Source of the DNA: Oricola thermophila
GTDB lineage: Bacteria; Pseudomonadota; Alphaproteobacteria; Rhizobiales; Rhizobiaceae
Direction: 5' to 3'
Assembly: GCF_013358405.1 (NCBI RefSeq)
Contig: NZ_CP054836.1
Span: 2,108,001-2,172,000, forward strand
Length of the DNA stretch: 64,000 nucleotides
The notes under the pieces were generated by a model. The model made no database searches and was not told where the DNA came from. It saw nothing but the letters and a program-made list of their open reading frames with translations. The translations under genes and the position numbers were made by a program. Shown in pieces: positions 1 to 12,241 of the stretch. Within the stretch, counting starts at the first letter, position 1; each line of letters starts with the position of its first letter.

Positions 1-1
1 G

Positions 2-385
2 GATTTCATCACGCACCAGGTCGTCAACTGGTCGTTCTCCGACAACTTCATCCGTCTCGACGTGGATTTCGGCGTCTCCTACGACAGCGATCCGCACGAG
101 GTGGCGCGGATCGCCATCGAGGCGGCGCAGGGAGTGGACCGCGTGGTGGAGCTCAGGAAACCGGTCTGCTGGATGACCGCGTTCGGCGCGTCCTCGCTCG
201 ACTTCAGGCTGCGGTTCTGGATCGCCGATCCGCAGAACGGGCTGACCAACATTCGCGGCCAGGTGCTGCTGGCATTGTGGGACGCCTTCAAGGCGGCCGG
301 CATCGCCATCCCCTTCCCTCACCGGGAGATCATCATGCGCTCGCCGGTTGAGGTGGTGCAGAAGAAGGACGGGCCGACGGACTGA
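2..385 (+). CDS. MscS-family mechanosensitive channel, C-terminal part (5' end outside window)
   Basis: The window opens inside this gene; the frame is open from base 2 to a TGA at 383-385, giving the last 127 residues. They resemble the cytoplasmic end of small-conductance mechanosensitive channels: NWSFSDNFIRLDV, then GVSYDSDP, then FWIADPQNG near the end. These inner-membrane channels open on membrane tension and release solutes during osmotic downshock. The transmembrane helices lie upstream of the window, so the subfamily cannot be told. The stop codon directly abuts the stop of the convergent DUF2937 gene, with no room for a separate terminator. Confidence 0.85.
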   Translation, partial: DFITHQVVNWSFSDNFIRLDVDFGVSYDSDPHEVARIAIEAAQGVDRVVELRKPVCWMTAFGASSLDFRLRFWIADPQNGLTNIRGQVLLALWDAFKAAGIAIPFPHREIIMRSPVEVVQKKDGPTD

Positions 386-1012
386 TCAGTGCCTGACGTG
401 GCGGCCATCGTCGACCACCGGGCCGTCGGGATCGGGCACGACCTCGGGCGCGCTTCCCGACGCGACGGCAGCATGGGCGGCAATGCCCTGGCGGGTGGCC
501 GGGACGCCGCGACGGCGGGCCGGACCGGCAATGCCCCTGCCCGCCGCGCCCGCGCCGCGGGCAAGCAGCAGGCCGAGCAGGAACCCGACCGCCGCCCAGA
601 TCGCGCCGGACACTGTCACGGGAACGCCGGGGCGGAAATCGCGCCACGTGCCGCGGACAAGATCGGCATCGACCTCCCCGGCCAGGATCGCCGGACGAAG
701 CGCCTCGGGCCAGGTCTCGAAACGCGCCGCCTGGAGCCGCAGGCTGTCATAGCGGGCGATCGTCCGGGCGATGGAAACGCCGCGATCGCGCAGGAAATCG
801 TCGGCAGAGGCGCGATAGGCTGCCAGCGCCTCGGCCCGCCCCAGGCCGCTGCGCGACGCATCGGCGTCGAACGCCTCGACGACCACGCGCAGTTCCTGCA
901 GGGCGCCGCCCAGGCGCTGCCGGTATTGCTGGGCGAATTCCGGCGCCTGCGACGTCACAACGCCGCCGGCAATGCCGGTCGCCAGTACGAGCGTGCGCGC
1001 GATCCAGGCCAA
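386..1012 (-). CDS. DUF2937 family membrane protein
   Basis: The protein has an N-terminal membrane segment (WIARTLVLATGIAGG), the family-typical stretch TSQAPEFAQQYRQRLGGA, a central helical region and a second membrane segment near the C-terminus (GAIWAAVGFLLGLLLARG). The function of DUF2937 proteins is unknown. I chose a TTG start at 1012 because a strong AGGGGAGG ribosome site lies 5 nt upstream; the ATG at 1045 would put that site inside the coding region. The tail after the second membrane segment is Gly/Ala/Arg-rich and longer than I expect for the family, so a late frameshift is possible. Confidence 0.7.
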   Translation of the reverse strand: MAWIARTLVLATGIAGGVVTSQAPEFAQQYRQRLGGALQELRVVVEAFDADASRSGLGRAEALAAYRASADDFLRDRGVSIARTIARYDSLRLQAARFETWPEALRPAILAGEVDADLVRGTWRDFRPGVPVTVSGAIWAAVGFLLGLLLARGAGAAGRGIAGPARRRGVPATRQGIAAHAAVASGSAPEVVPDPDGPVVDDGRHVRH

Positions 1013-1094
1013 TTGCACCTCCCCTTGCCAATCCGATCCTATCATAACACCGCAGGGGCGATGCGCGGAACGGTTGCATGTGGACGCCGCGACA

Positions 1095-1757
1095 CTAGAG
1101 CGGCGGGAGTTCCGCCGCCTGCCGGCCCTTCGGGCTGAGCCGGTAGATGCCGCGCTCGACACGCTCGAACCAGCCATAGTGATCGTCGGCCATGATGGCG
1201 CGGGCGCGCTCCACGCCGGTCGCCTTCGCCACCTCGGCGGCCTTTGCGGGGCCGTTCTGCGCAAGCCACGAAGCGACGCGCATGGCATCCTGCCGGTAGG
1301 CCGTGACTATGGTGGTGCGGTTGGTTCCGCCCTGGTTGGGATCGCCGACGCGACGGGCGAACTCGCGCAGCAAACGCGTTGTTTTCACCTTGCTTTTTCG
1401 CGGCGAGAAGGGGCCGGGATCGAGGTGGACCTCGCAGAAGCCATCATCCATCCGGACGGTGATCAGGCCGAGGCCGAGACGGCGGCAGAGCTTCATGTTG
1501 GCGCGCAGCGACGACAGGAACGCCCTGCCCCTGCCGCGCGGCACGGCGACATAGACGGAGTCGGTGATCGCGAGCCGGTCGACGGCCTGGTGGAACAGCG
1601 ACAGGGTGAAGCCGGTCTTCAGCTCGACGATGACGGGCGGCTCGTCGCCGCGCACGGCAAAGACATCGGCCGGGCCGACCTCGGACTTCACCTCGTAGCC
1701 CTGGCCCTCGAGCAGCTTCTTGACCGGGGGATAGAGGTCGGTTTCCTTCGGCTTCAT
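1095..1757 (-). CDS. DUF2161 family protein, PD-(D/E)XK nuclease-like fold
   Basis: A 220-residue cytoplasmic protein. The N-terminal half contains VGPADVFAVRG followed by VIVELKTGF; the spaced D and E-x-K fit the active-site pattern of PD-(D/E)XK phosphodiesterases, and DUF2161 is grouped with that superfamily. The C-terminal part (WLAQNGPAKAAEVAKATGV, then YGWFERVERGIYRLSPKG) looks like a winged-helix DNA-binding domain. A nucleic-acid role is therefore likely, but no substrate can be named. It lies 12 bp downstream of the zinc metallopeptidase gene on the same strand and is probably co-transcribed with it. Confidence 0.75.
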   Translation of the reverse strand: MKPKETDLYPPVKKLLEGQGYEVKSEVGPADVFAVRGDEPPVIVELKTGFTLSLFHQAVDRLAITDSVYVAVPRGRGRAFLSSLRANMKLCRRLGLGLITVRMDDGFCEVHLDPGPFSPRKSKVKTTRLLREFARRVGDPNQGGTNRTTIVTAYRQDAMRVASWLAQNGPAKAAEVAKATGVERARAIMADDHYGWFERVERGIYRLSPKGRQAAELPPL

Positions 1758-1769
1758 CGCGCTCCGGCG

Positions 1770-2699
1770 TCAAACCGGGTTGTTGAAGGTGTCGCAATCA
1801 TCCAGCCTGCCGGACTCGAAGCCGCGGGAGAACCATTCGCGGCGCTGGGCGGAGGTGCCGTGGTTGAAGGAGTCGGGCACGACATAGCCCTGTGTCCGCT
1901 TCTGGATCGCGTCGTCGCCGATCTGCGTCGCCGCGTTGAGCGCCTCCTCGAGGTCGCCGGCCTCCAGCAGCCCCCTCTGCGCCGTGTAGTGGCCCCATAT
2001 GCCGGCGAAACAGTCGGCCTGAAGCTCCACGCGCACGGACAGTGCATTGGCTTCCGCCTGGCTCATGCCACGGCGCATGCGGTTGAACTGCGGCAAGACA
2101 CCGACGACGTTCTGGACGTGGTGGCCGACCTCGTGGGCGAGCACATAGGCCTGGGCGAAATCGCCGGACGCGCCGAAACGGCGGGCCAGCTCGTCGTAGA
2201 AGGACAGGTCGATATAGACCTTCGAATCGCCGGGGCAGTAGAACGGGCCGGATGCCGCGCTGGCGAAACCGCAGGCGGAGGATACCTGGCCCTCGAACAG
2301 CACCAGGGTCGGCTCGGGATAATCGCGGCCATTGGCCTCGAATATGCCGCCCCAGACATCCTCGGTCTCGGCGAGAATGGTGGTGACGAAGCGGGTGGTC
2401 TCGTCGTCGCGCACCGGGCCGGAGGGGGCGCGGGTTGTCTGCGTCTGCGGGATGGATGGGCCGAGAGAACCGCCGCTGCCGGCAAGGATCGCCAGCGGGT
2501 CGATGCCGCAGGAGCGCAGCACGAAAAACAGGATCACCAGCATGACGATGCCGCCGATACCGCCTCCCCCGGTGCGCACGGTGCGCCCGGAGGACGGAAT
2601 GCGCACGCGCGTCCGGGGCCGGTAGCCCGCGGTTCTCCCTGTGCGCTGGCCGCGCCGGTCCTCGACATTCGAACTCTGGCGGCGGCCTTCCCAGCGCAT
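1770..2699 (-). CDS. Neutral zinc metallopeptidase, YpfJ family
   Basis: About 309 residues. The start was placed at the ATG giving MRWEGRRQSSNVEDRRG, the characteristic opening of this family; an ATG nine codons upstream is less likely. A single membrane segment (IGGIVMLVILFFVLRSCG) anchors the protein near its N-terminus. The catalytic zinc motif HEVGHHVQ sits in the second half, followed by the family block LQADCFAGIWGHY, whose acidic residue may be the third zinc ligand. Cys pairs in the catalytic domain suggest disulfides and an extracytoplasmic location. Family members are putative periplasmic or membrane-bound peptidases without a well-defined substrate. Confidence 0.88.
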   Translation of the reverse strand: MRWEGRRQSSNVEDRRGQRTGRTAGYRPRTRVRIPSSGRTVRTGGGGIGGIVMLVILFFVLRSCGIDPLAILAGSGGSLGPSIPQTQTTRAPSGPVRDDETTRFVTTILAETEDVWGGIFEANGRDYPEPTLVLFEGQVSSACGFASAASGPFYCPGDSKVYIDLSFYDELARRFGASGDFAQAYVLAHEVGHHVQNVVGVLPQFNRMRRGMSQAEANALSVRVELQADCFAGIWGHYTAQRGLLEAGDLEEALNAATQIGDDAIQKRTQGYVVPDSFNHGTSAQRREWFSRGFESGRLDDCDTFNNPV

Positions 2700-2957
2700 G
2701 ACGATTCTCCTCGTGTTGCATGGCAATCAATGCAGCATGGCACCGGAAGCCGCAAGGCGCGATGCGCTTCGCGCTCCCGGCACCACGCGGCGGCGACGCG
2801 GGGAAACGCGAGAATTTTCACCGAAATCCGCCCGCGGGGGGTTACATGGCGAGCCGCGATACCCTATAGGCCCCGTCTAGCCTGAAACATGAGACTTCCT
2901 CCACCGGATGAGCGGCACGACGCGCATCCGGTCGCTTTGCACAGCCGGAAACAATCC

Positions 2958-6461
<3,504 letters not shown>

Positions 6462-6557
6462 CCAGTGCCCGTTGGCGCCGGTCAAAACGGCGCGACACTG
6501 TTTCCCTTGCGGCAGCAGTCCTCTATTCTCTCCTCCGGGGACGAGAGGAGGCCGGCC

Positions 6558-7769
6558 ATGCCGAAGAACATCGTCATCCTGTGCGACGGCACGTCGAACC
6601 AGATCGAGGAGCAGCGTACCAACATCCTGCGCCTCTATGGCTGCCTGAGAAAGAACGACGGGCAGATCGTCTTCTACGATCCGGGCGTCGGGACTTTCGG
6701 CGGCGAGAACGACTGGTGGCGCTATTCCCGCAAGGCCAAGGAAATCTGGGGGCTGGCGACCGGCTGGGGCCTCGACCAGAACGTCAAGCAGGCCTACCGC
6801 TTCCTGGTTGAGCATTTCGACCCCGGCCAGAAGAAGACGACGAAGCGACCGGAGATCCCGCAGGACGACATCTACATCCTCGGCTTCTCGCGCGGCGCCT
6901 ATACCGCGCGCGTGCTGGCGGGCTTCATCCACGCCTTCGGGATCATGGACAGGACGCAGCTCAACCTGCTCGACTATGCCTACCGAACCTACAAGGGAAT
7001 CAGCGATTTCGACGGACCCGACGGCGGCGATCCGAACGCCGCCTTCCGGGCATTGCGCCTGTATGAGAGGGCGCTGACGCCACACCGGCCGGACATCAAG
7101 GCGCTCGGCCTTTTCGACACGGTCGGTTCCGTCATCGAACAGGGCAAGGTGTTTCCGCAACTGCGGACCCATCCCTTCACCAGGTCGAATCCGAGCGTCG
7201 CCCATGTGCGCCACGCCGTCGCCATCGACGAGCGGCGCACCATGTTCAACCCGATCCTCTGGCCGGCCGGCGGCAATTTCACCGGACCGCCCTTCAAGAG
7301 GCGCGACCCCGTTCCGCAGGACGTCAAGGAGGTCTGGTTTTCCGGCGTGCATGGCGATGTCGGCGGCGGCTACGGAGAGGCGGAGAGCGCGCAGGCCAAG
7401 ATCCCCCTCGCCTGGATGATCCGCGAGATGGAGGAAATCGGCCTGAAGTTCTTCCAGCCGACGGTCAGGAAGATCGTGCTGGGCGAGGACCCGGACCATC
7501 CGCAATACGTGAAGCCGGGCGTCGGGCAGGAACTCCATGATTCGATGACCGCGGCCTGGTCGGCAGTGGAATTCCTGCCGCGCCGCATCCCCCCGACCTC
7601 GTTTCGCGAAAGGGGCCGCAAGGGCTGCTACTTCCCGCTCTTCGACCGCCGGCTGATCCCGCCGGGCGCGACAATCCACGAGTCGGTGCGCGAGCGCATG
7701 GAAAGGGACAGCAACTACAGGCCGGAAAACCTGCCGGTCGGAACTGCAGGAAAAACTTCCGCAAGCTGA
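6558..7769 (+). CDS. DUF2235 family alpha/beta hydrolase-like protein
   Basis: 403 residues, beginning [15 protein letters not shown], the standard opening of DUF2235. The nucleophile elbow is [10 protein letters not shown] (G-x-S-x-G), followed by [11 protein letters not shown] and the late block [13 protein letters not shown] with the likely catalytic Asp and His. DUF2235 proteins are predicted hydrolases, and some relatives are type VI secretion phospholipase effectors; nothing here (no VgrG, Hcp or immunity gene) supports such a role for this copy. The start is backed by an exceptionally strong GAGAGGAGG ribosome site 6 nt upstream. Confidence 0.85.
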   Translation: MPKNIVILCDGTSNQIEEQRTNILRLYGCLRKNDGQIVFYDPGVGTFGGENDWWRYSRKAKEIWGLATGWGLDQNVKQAYRFLVEHFDPGQKKTTKRPEIPQDDIYILGFSRGAYTARVLAGFIHAFGIMDRTQLNLLDYAYRTYKGISDFDGPDGGDPNAAFRALRLYERALTPHRPDIKALGLFDTVGSVIEQGKVFPQLRTHPFTRSNPSVAHVRHAVAIDERRTMFNPILWPAGGNFTGPPFKRRDPVPQDVKEVWFSGVHGDVGGGYGEAESAQAKIPLAWMIREMEEIGLKFFQPTVRKIVLGEDPDHPQYVKPGVGQELHDSMTAAWSAVEFLPRRIPPTSFRERGRKGCYFPLFDRRLIPPGATIHESVRERMERDSNYRPENLPVGTAGKTSAS

Positions 7770-7817
7770 GGCTTTTCAAGGCACGCACGCCGCGAAAAGC
7801 AACCTATTCTCACCCCA

Positions 7818-7845
7818 TTGCAATAGAATTGAATCGCACTATAGT
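7818..7845 (+). promoter_or_regulatory. Candidate housekeeping promoter of greA
   Basis: TTGCAA (7818-7823) and TATAGT (7840-7845) are separated by 16 nt, close to the sigma-70 consensus. It lies about 110 nt before the greA start, so the transcript would have a long leader that contains the terminator-like hairpin at 7865-7902. Confidence 0.55.
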
Positions 7846-7864
7846 CATTGCCGAACTCATTCGG

Positions 7865-7902
7865 CGGTTCCTGAGCGTGCGCTCCGGGAGCCGTTTTCTT
7901 TT
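7865..7902 (+). terminator. Terminator-like hairpin in the greA leader
   Basis: CGGTTCC (7865-7871) pairs with GGGAGCCG (7886-7893), allowing one G-T pair, and an inner GAGC/GCTC stem closes a 4-nt loop. The stem is followed at once by TTTTCTTTT (7894-7902). This is an intrinsic terminator placed between the greA promoter and its start codon at 7958, so it would act as an attenuator or produce a short leader RNA. Confidence 0.6.
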
Positions 7903-7957
7903 ATGCCGCTCAACACCGGCAAACGGAAATCGGGTAACGGAAAAGGGGATAGGCCAA

Positions 7958-8431
7958 ATGGAAAAAGTGCCTATGACTGCAACAGGCTTCGCGCAGCTGA
8001 AGGAAGAACTGCGCTGGCGCCAGCAGGAAGAACGCCCGCGCATCATCGAGGCGATTTCCGAGGCACGCGCCCATGGCGACCTTTCAGAAAACGCGGAATA
8101 CCACGCCGCCAAGGAAGCGCAGTCGCACAATGAAGGCCGTATCGGCGAGCTGGAAGACCTGATCAGCCGTGCCGAGGTCATCGACATTTCCAAGCTTTCC
8201 GGCAGCACCGTGAAATTCGGTGCGACCGTGACGCTGGCGGACGAGGACACCGACGAGGAGAAGGTCTACCAGATCGTCGGCGACCAGGAAGCCGACGTGA
8301 AGGCCGGCAAGATCTCGATCTCCTCCCCGATCGCGCGCGCGCTGATCGGCAAGGAGGAAGGCGATTCCATCGAGGTGCAGGCACCGGGCGGATCGCACGG
8401 CTACGAGATCGTCAGCGTCAAGTATATCTGA
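7958..8431 (+). CDS. greA: Transcription elongation factor GreA
   Basis: 157 residues, the normal GreA length. The N-terminal coiled-coil hairpin (GFAQLKEEL, then [14 protein letters not shown]) enters the RNA polymerase secondary channel and stimulates cleavage of backtracked RNA; the acidic tip residues are present. The C-terminal FKBP-like domain ends [11 protein letters not shown]. The start is the ATG giving [10 protein letters not shown], preceded by a purine-rich AAAAGGGGATAGG stretch. In Sinorhizobium greA precedes the LPS core genes, as it does here. Confidence 0.97.
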   Translation: MEKVPMTATGFAQLKEELRWRQQEERPRIIEAISEARAHGDLSENAEYHAAKEAQSHNEGRIGELEDLISRAEVIDISKLSGSTVKFGATVTLADEDTDEEKVYQIVGDQEADVKAGKISISSPIARALIGKEEGDSIEVQAPGGSHGYEIVSVKYI

Positions 8432-8456
8432 CGCCCATCGGAGGGGCGCCCCGACC

Positions 8457-9554
8457 ATGGCGCAAGGCGCAAGTGGACAAACGGCCCCCTCCGGCATCCC
8501 CGACATCATCGCTCCGAATTTCAAGCGGCGGCTTTCCGGCGTCACCTCGACCATCGTGCAGCTTATCCCGGCGCAACGCGCGGCGGGGCTGGATATCGCC
8601 GCCCTCGGACCGGGGCTGCCGGACGGCGTTGCGAAAATGCCCTGTGCCGGGCTGGCCGGACTGTGGACACGTCCCGCCGGAAGGACGGCTCGTGTCTGGC
8701 ACGCGCGGCGCAATACCGAGATGGTTGCCGGGCTGATCCTGCGCGACATGCTGCGCATGCCGGTGAAGCTCGTGTTCACCTCCGCCTCGCAACGCCACCA
8801 CAAGCCGTTCACGAAATGGCTGATCGGACGCATGGATGCCGTCATCTCCACCTCGCAAAAGACGGCGGGCTACCTGGAACGGCCGTCGACGGTGATCCTG
8901 CACGGGATCGACCTTGAAAGGTTCCACCCGGCCGGGGACCGCGCCGGGGCCAAGCGCGCCGTCGGCCTGCCCGCCGACCGGAAGATCGTCGGCTGCTTCG
9001 GCCGCATCCGCCGCCAGAAGGGAACGGACCTGTTCGCGGAGGCGCTGTTCGCTCCGCTGAAGGCAATGCCCGAATGGATCGCGATCATCGCCGGGCGGAC
9101 AACGGCCGAGCACAAGGGCTTCGAGGCGGAACTGCGGGCGCGGATCGCTTCGGAGGGCCTGGAAGACCGCATCCTGTTCGTCGGCGAGCATACCGACATC
9201 GAGCGCTGGTACCAGGCGCTCGACCTGTTCATCGCGCCGCAGCGCTGGGAAGGGTTCGGACTGACCCCGCTGGAGGCCATGGCATGCGCCGTGCCGGTGA
9301 TCGCGACCGATGTGGGCGCATTTTCGGAATTGATCGTCGAGGGCGAGACGGGCCATATACTGCCCGACCTCAAGGCAGAGACCATGCAGATTGCCGCCGA
9401 AAGACTGATGGCCGACGACGCCTTGCGCGAGACGATGGGACGGAAGGCGCGCCGCCATGTCGAGGCGCATTTCTCGCTGGAACGGGAAGTCCGGCAACTG
9501 GCCCGGGTCTATGACAGCGTCGCCCCCAGAACCGGCACGGCCGCCCCGCGATGA
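8457..9554 (+). CDS. lpsB: LPS core glycosyltransferase, LpsB/LpcC-like (GT4 fold)
   Basis: 365 residues of GT-B fold. The C-terminal Glycos_transf_1 domain shows VGCFGRIRRQKGTDLFAEAL, the binding motif RWEGFGLTPLEAMACAVPVIA and GETGHILPD. It lacks a signal peptide and is cytoplasmic. The position immediately after greA matches lpsB of Sinorhizobium (lpcC in Rhizobium), a mannosyltransferase that adds an early core sugar to lipid A-Kdo. A GGAGGGG ribosome site precedes the ATG at 8457. The next gene overlaps by 4 bp (ATGA), so translation is probably coupled. The donor sugar is inferred from context, not read from the sequence. Confidence 0.78.
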   Translation: MAQGASGQTAPSGIPDIIAPNFKRRLSGVTSTIVQLIPAQRAAGLDIAALGPGLPDGVAKMPCAGLAGLWTRPAGRTARVWHARRNTEMVAGLILRDMLRMPVKLVFTSASQRHHKPFTKWLIGRMDAVISTSQKTAGYLERPSTVILHGIDLERFHPAGDRAGAKRAVGLPADRKIVGCFGRIRRQKGTDLFAEALFAPLKAMPEWIAIIAGRTTAEHKGFEAELRARIASEGLEDRILFVGEHTDIERWYQALDLFIAPQRWEGFGLTPLEAMACAVPVIATDVGAFSELIVEGETGHILPDLKAETMQIAAERLMADDALRETMGRKARRHVEAHFSLEREVRQLARVYDSVAPRTGTAAPR

Positions 9555-10708
9555 CCATGCGTTTCGCCGCAATCCCCACCGGCAACACGCGCCCGCTCAT
9601 CGACGCGCTCGGCCCGGCCTGCGACGCCGTGGAGGCGGCTTCCGGCAGCATGTCCGGCGACATTGCGCCGGACCTTGCCGCCCGACTGGATGCCATTGCC
9701 GAACGCAACGTGACGAGGCGGCGCATCCGCTTTCCGCGGCTGTTCGCCAACCCGCTGGTCGCAGGCGCCTACCGCGCCATCTATCGCAGGCGCGCGCGGC
9801 GCATCTACGGCGCGTTCCACCGGGCGCTGGCCGCCGACACGTCGCGCACCGTGCTCGTGTTCAACGGATATCTCGCGCCGAACGCGCTCCTGGCGCTGGC
9901 CGCCGAGCAACTCTCGATGAAACGGCTGTTCCTCGAGAACGGATTCTATCCCGGGACGATGCAGGCCGACCCGGAGGGCATCAATGCCCTGTCCACCCTG
10001 CCCCGCGCAGCAGCCTTCTATGACGGGCTTCCCGAAGACGTGCCCGGCGACGGGTGGCCGGAGGATTTCGAGGTCCGCAAGTCGAAGCTGAAGGACGGCA
10101 CCGCGGCGGCGGACGAACTGCCGAACAACTATGTCTTCGTGCCCTTCCAGGTGCCGAGCGACATGCAGATCCTGGCCCTGTCGCCCTGGATCGACTCCAT
10201 GGTGAAACTGCACGGGGAAATCGCGGCGCTGGCCGACGCCTTTCCCGAACGCAGGTTCGTCATCAAGGAACATCCGAGCTTTCCTCTTAGCATTCAACAG
10301 GTTGTGCCGCGACATTCACGCATCATGTTCGCCAATGGCGGCAATACCCGCAGGCTGATCGAAGGGGCGGAGGCGGTCATCACCGTGAACTCCACCGTCG
10401 GGCTGGAAGCGCTGACGCTGGGCCGGAAGGTGATCACGCTCGGCGAGGCGCACTACAATATCGACGGTCTCGTGCTGCATGCGGGCAGCCGCGCGGAGCT
10501 GCACGAGGCCTTCGCGCGGCTCGACGCATGGCAGCCGGACGAGGATCGGCGCCGACGCTTCATCCGTTTCGTCTTCAACCGGTTCCTGCTGCCCTTCGGA
10601 CGAACCGCGCCCGGAGACAAGGCGCTCGCGATCCTGACCGAGCGAGCGACCGGCCGCGATGCCTATTCGCGGGCGCTGGCCGAATTCACCGGCACGGCGG
10701 ACGCATGA
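9551..10708 (+). CDS. Capsule_synth family (KpsS/KpsC-like) polysaccharide transferase
   Basis: 385 residues. Typical Capsule_synth segments are KRLFLENGFYPGTMQADPEG, then VPFQVPSDMQI, the HPS of VIKEHPSFPL and the late block VNSTVGLEALTLGRKVITLG. Characterised members KpsC and KpsS are CMP-Kdo-dependent transferases that build the linker of group 2 capsules; relatives occur in LPS clusters. It probably adds Kdo or another sugar to the core or to a surface polysaccharide in the cytoplasm. It overlaps lpsB by ATGA and the following GT25 gene by ATGA, giving a tightly coupled three-gene unit. The exact product is not determinable. Confidence 0.75.
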   Translation: MTMRFAAIPTGNTRPLIDALGPACDAVEAASGSMSGDIAPDLAARLDAIAERNVTRRRIRFPRLFANPLVAGAYRAIYRRRARRIYGAFHRALAADTSRTVLVFNGYLAPNALLALAAEQLSMKRLFLENGFYPGTMQADPEGINALSTLPRAAAFYDGLPEDVPGDGWPEDFEVRKSKLKDGTAAADELPNNYVFVPFQVPSDMQILALSPWIDSMVKLHGEIAALADAFPERRFVIKEHPSFPLSIQQVVPRHSRIMFANGGNTRRLIEGAEAVITVNSTVGLEALTLGRKVITLGEAHYNIDGLVLHAGSRAELHEAFARLDAWQPDEDRRRRFIRFVFNRFLLPFGRTAPGDKALAILTERATGRDAYSRALAEFTGTADA

Positions 10709-11502
10709 AGGCCTATTTCATCAACCTGGACCGGTCGCCGGAACGACTGGCATACATGTCCCGGACGCTGAACGCGCTCGGCATCGACCACGAGCGGGTC
10801 GCGGCAGTCGACGGGAACACCCTGTCGGACGAAGAGATCGGACGAAACTACACCCACCGCGCGGGAACGCAGCTTCTGGACGCAGGCTCCATCGCCTGCT
10901 TCATGAGTCACAGGAGGGCCTGGCAGCGGATCGCGGAAGGCGAGGACGACCATGCGCTGGTGCTCGAGGACGACATCGTGTTCGGCCGCGATGCGGGGGC
11001 GCTGCTGCGCGACATGTCATGGATACCCGATGGCGCACCGCTGGTGCGGCTGGAGACCTTCCGGCGGCACACGGTCTGGGATGCGGAGCCCCTCGCCCGC
11101 GCCGGGGACCGCGAGATCGTTCGCCTGCGCCATGTCCAGCTCGGCGCCGGCGCATACGTGATCTCGCGACGCGCGGCCGGCCTGCTGACGGAACGCACCC
11201 CGCCCTTTCGCCATGCCGTCGACTTCGTGCTGTTCGATCCGCGTTGCCCCGACTTCTGCGGTTTCGAGATCATGCAGATGATCCCGGCGCCGTGCATCCA
11301 GAGCGACCGTGCGCCCGCCGACACGCGGCCTGTCGACCTGCCTTCGATACTCCAGCAGACGCGAAGAAAAGTGCTGGCGCGCGGCTTCCGCCGGCTTTTG
11401 GCAAAGACGGAACGCGAACTGTCCAAACAGCGGCTGAAATGGAGCGGTCTCATATTCGACAGATTCCGCGGCACAAAAACAGGCAGGATACCGTTTCGCT
11501 AG
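10705..11502 (+). CDS. Glycosyltransferase family 25 (LPS biosynthesis)
   Basis: 265 residues. It opens with MKAYFINLDRSPERL, the classic GT25 start, followed by RVAAVDG, IACFMSHRRAWQRIAEG and the acidic motif ALVLEDDIVF (ED/ExD, metal-nucleotide binding). Family members transfer galactose or glucose to lipooligosaccharide. The C-terminus is basic and may contact the membrane. It starts within the stop of the preceding gene (ATGA). The acceptor here is unknown. Confidence 0.88.
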   Translation: MKAYFINLDRSPERLAYMSRTLNALGIDHERVAAVDGNTLSDEEIGRNYTHRAGTQLLDAGSIACFMSHRRAWQRIAEGEDDHALVLEDDIVFGRDAGALLRDMSWIPDGAPLVRLETFRRHTVWDAEPLARAGDREIVRLRHVQLGAGAYVISRRAAGLLTERTPPFRHAVDFVLFDPRCPDFCGFEIMQMIPAPCIQSDRAPADTRPVDLPSILQQTRRKVLARGFRRLLAKTERELSKQRLKWSGLIFDRFRGTKTGRIPFR

Positions 11503-11608
11503 GAGTGGTCGCGCGTTGCCGATTCCGCGGCTATGGACTAGAGCTTCAAATGCACCCGCCCGACGGACGGCGGGAAGATTGGCCGCGCTGCGAAAGGGAA
11601 TTGCCATC

Positions 11609-12214
11609 ATGGGTCTGATCCGAACGATCAAGCGCGTGTTCCTCGGCTTCGACGACGGCGTACGCAAGCGTGTCATCGACGAGCGCAACGACCTAGACGC
11701 CGACTACTACCAGGGCCTGCACGAGAAGAACGCCGCCTACCAGACCAACAACTGGCTGGTAGACCAGGAGCGGCTGGCGACACTGATCGCCGGAAAGACC
11801 GTGATGGAGCTGGGATGCGGCAACGGACGCTTCACGGCCAAGGCGGCAAAGACAGCAGCGCATGTGCATGGCGTCGACTGGGCGAGAAGCCCGCAATTCG
11901 ACGACAGCCCGGACAATGTCACATTCGTGCAGGCCGACGCGCTGAAGGCCGAGTTGCCGAAAGCGGACGTGGCGTGCTCCGGGGACGTGCTGGAACATTT
12001 CCGCCCCGAGGACATTCCGGCCCTGGTCAGGAAGCTGCACGCCAGCGCACCGGTGAACTATCACGTCATCGCCTGCTACGACGACAAGCACAGTCACCTG
12101 ACCGTAAAGCCGAAGGAATGGTGGCTCGAACAGTTCGCGGTTCACGACCCGAACTACCGACTACTCAATGACGGAACGGAAAAGAGAGAGGTCGCGATCG
12201 TCTCCAACGCCTGA
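11609..12214 (+). CDS. Class I SAM-dependent methyltransferase
   Basis: 201 residues. The SAM-binding motif is VMELGCGNGRFTAKAA (motif I), followed by VHGVDWA (motif II region) and CSGDVLEHFRPEDIP (post-II). The second motif acidic residue is present (GVDW). Its place inside the glycosyltransferase cluster suggests that it methylates a sugar or a lipid-linked glycan, but the substrate is not evident. The start at 11609 is chosen because a GAAAGGGA ribosome site lies close upstream; a longer reading would have no support. Confidence 0.8.
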   Translation: MGLIRTIKRVFLGFDDGVRKRVIDERNDLDADYYQGLHEKNAAYQTNNWLVDQERLATLIAGKTVMELGCGNGRFTAKAAKTAAHVHGVDWARSPQFDDSPDNVTFVQADALKAELPKADVACSGDVLEHFRPEDIPALVRKLHASAPVNYHVIACYDDKHSHLTVKPKEWWLEQFAVHDPNYRLLNDGTEKREVAIVSNA

Positions 12215-12241
12215 AATCGCGACGCACCCGCTACGACGTCC

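Noticed and set aside
972..2885. Plus-strand frame of 637 codons over the DUF2161 and metallopeptidase genes
   Set aside because: Antisense to two genes with recognisable motifs; no domain of its own.
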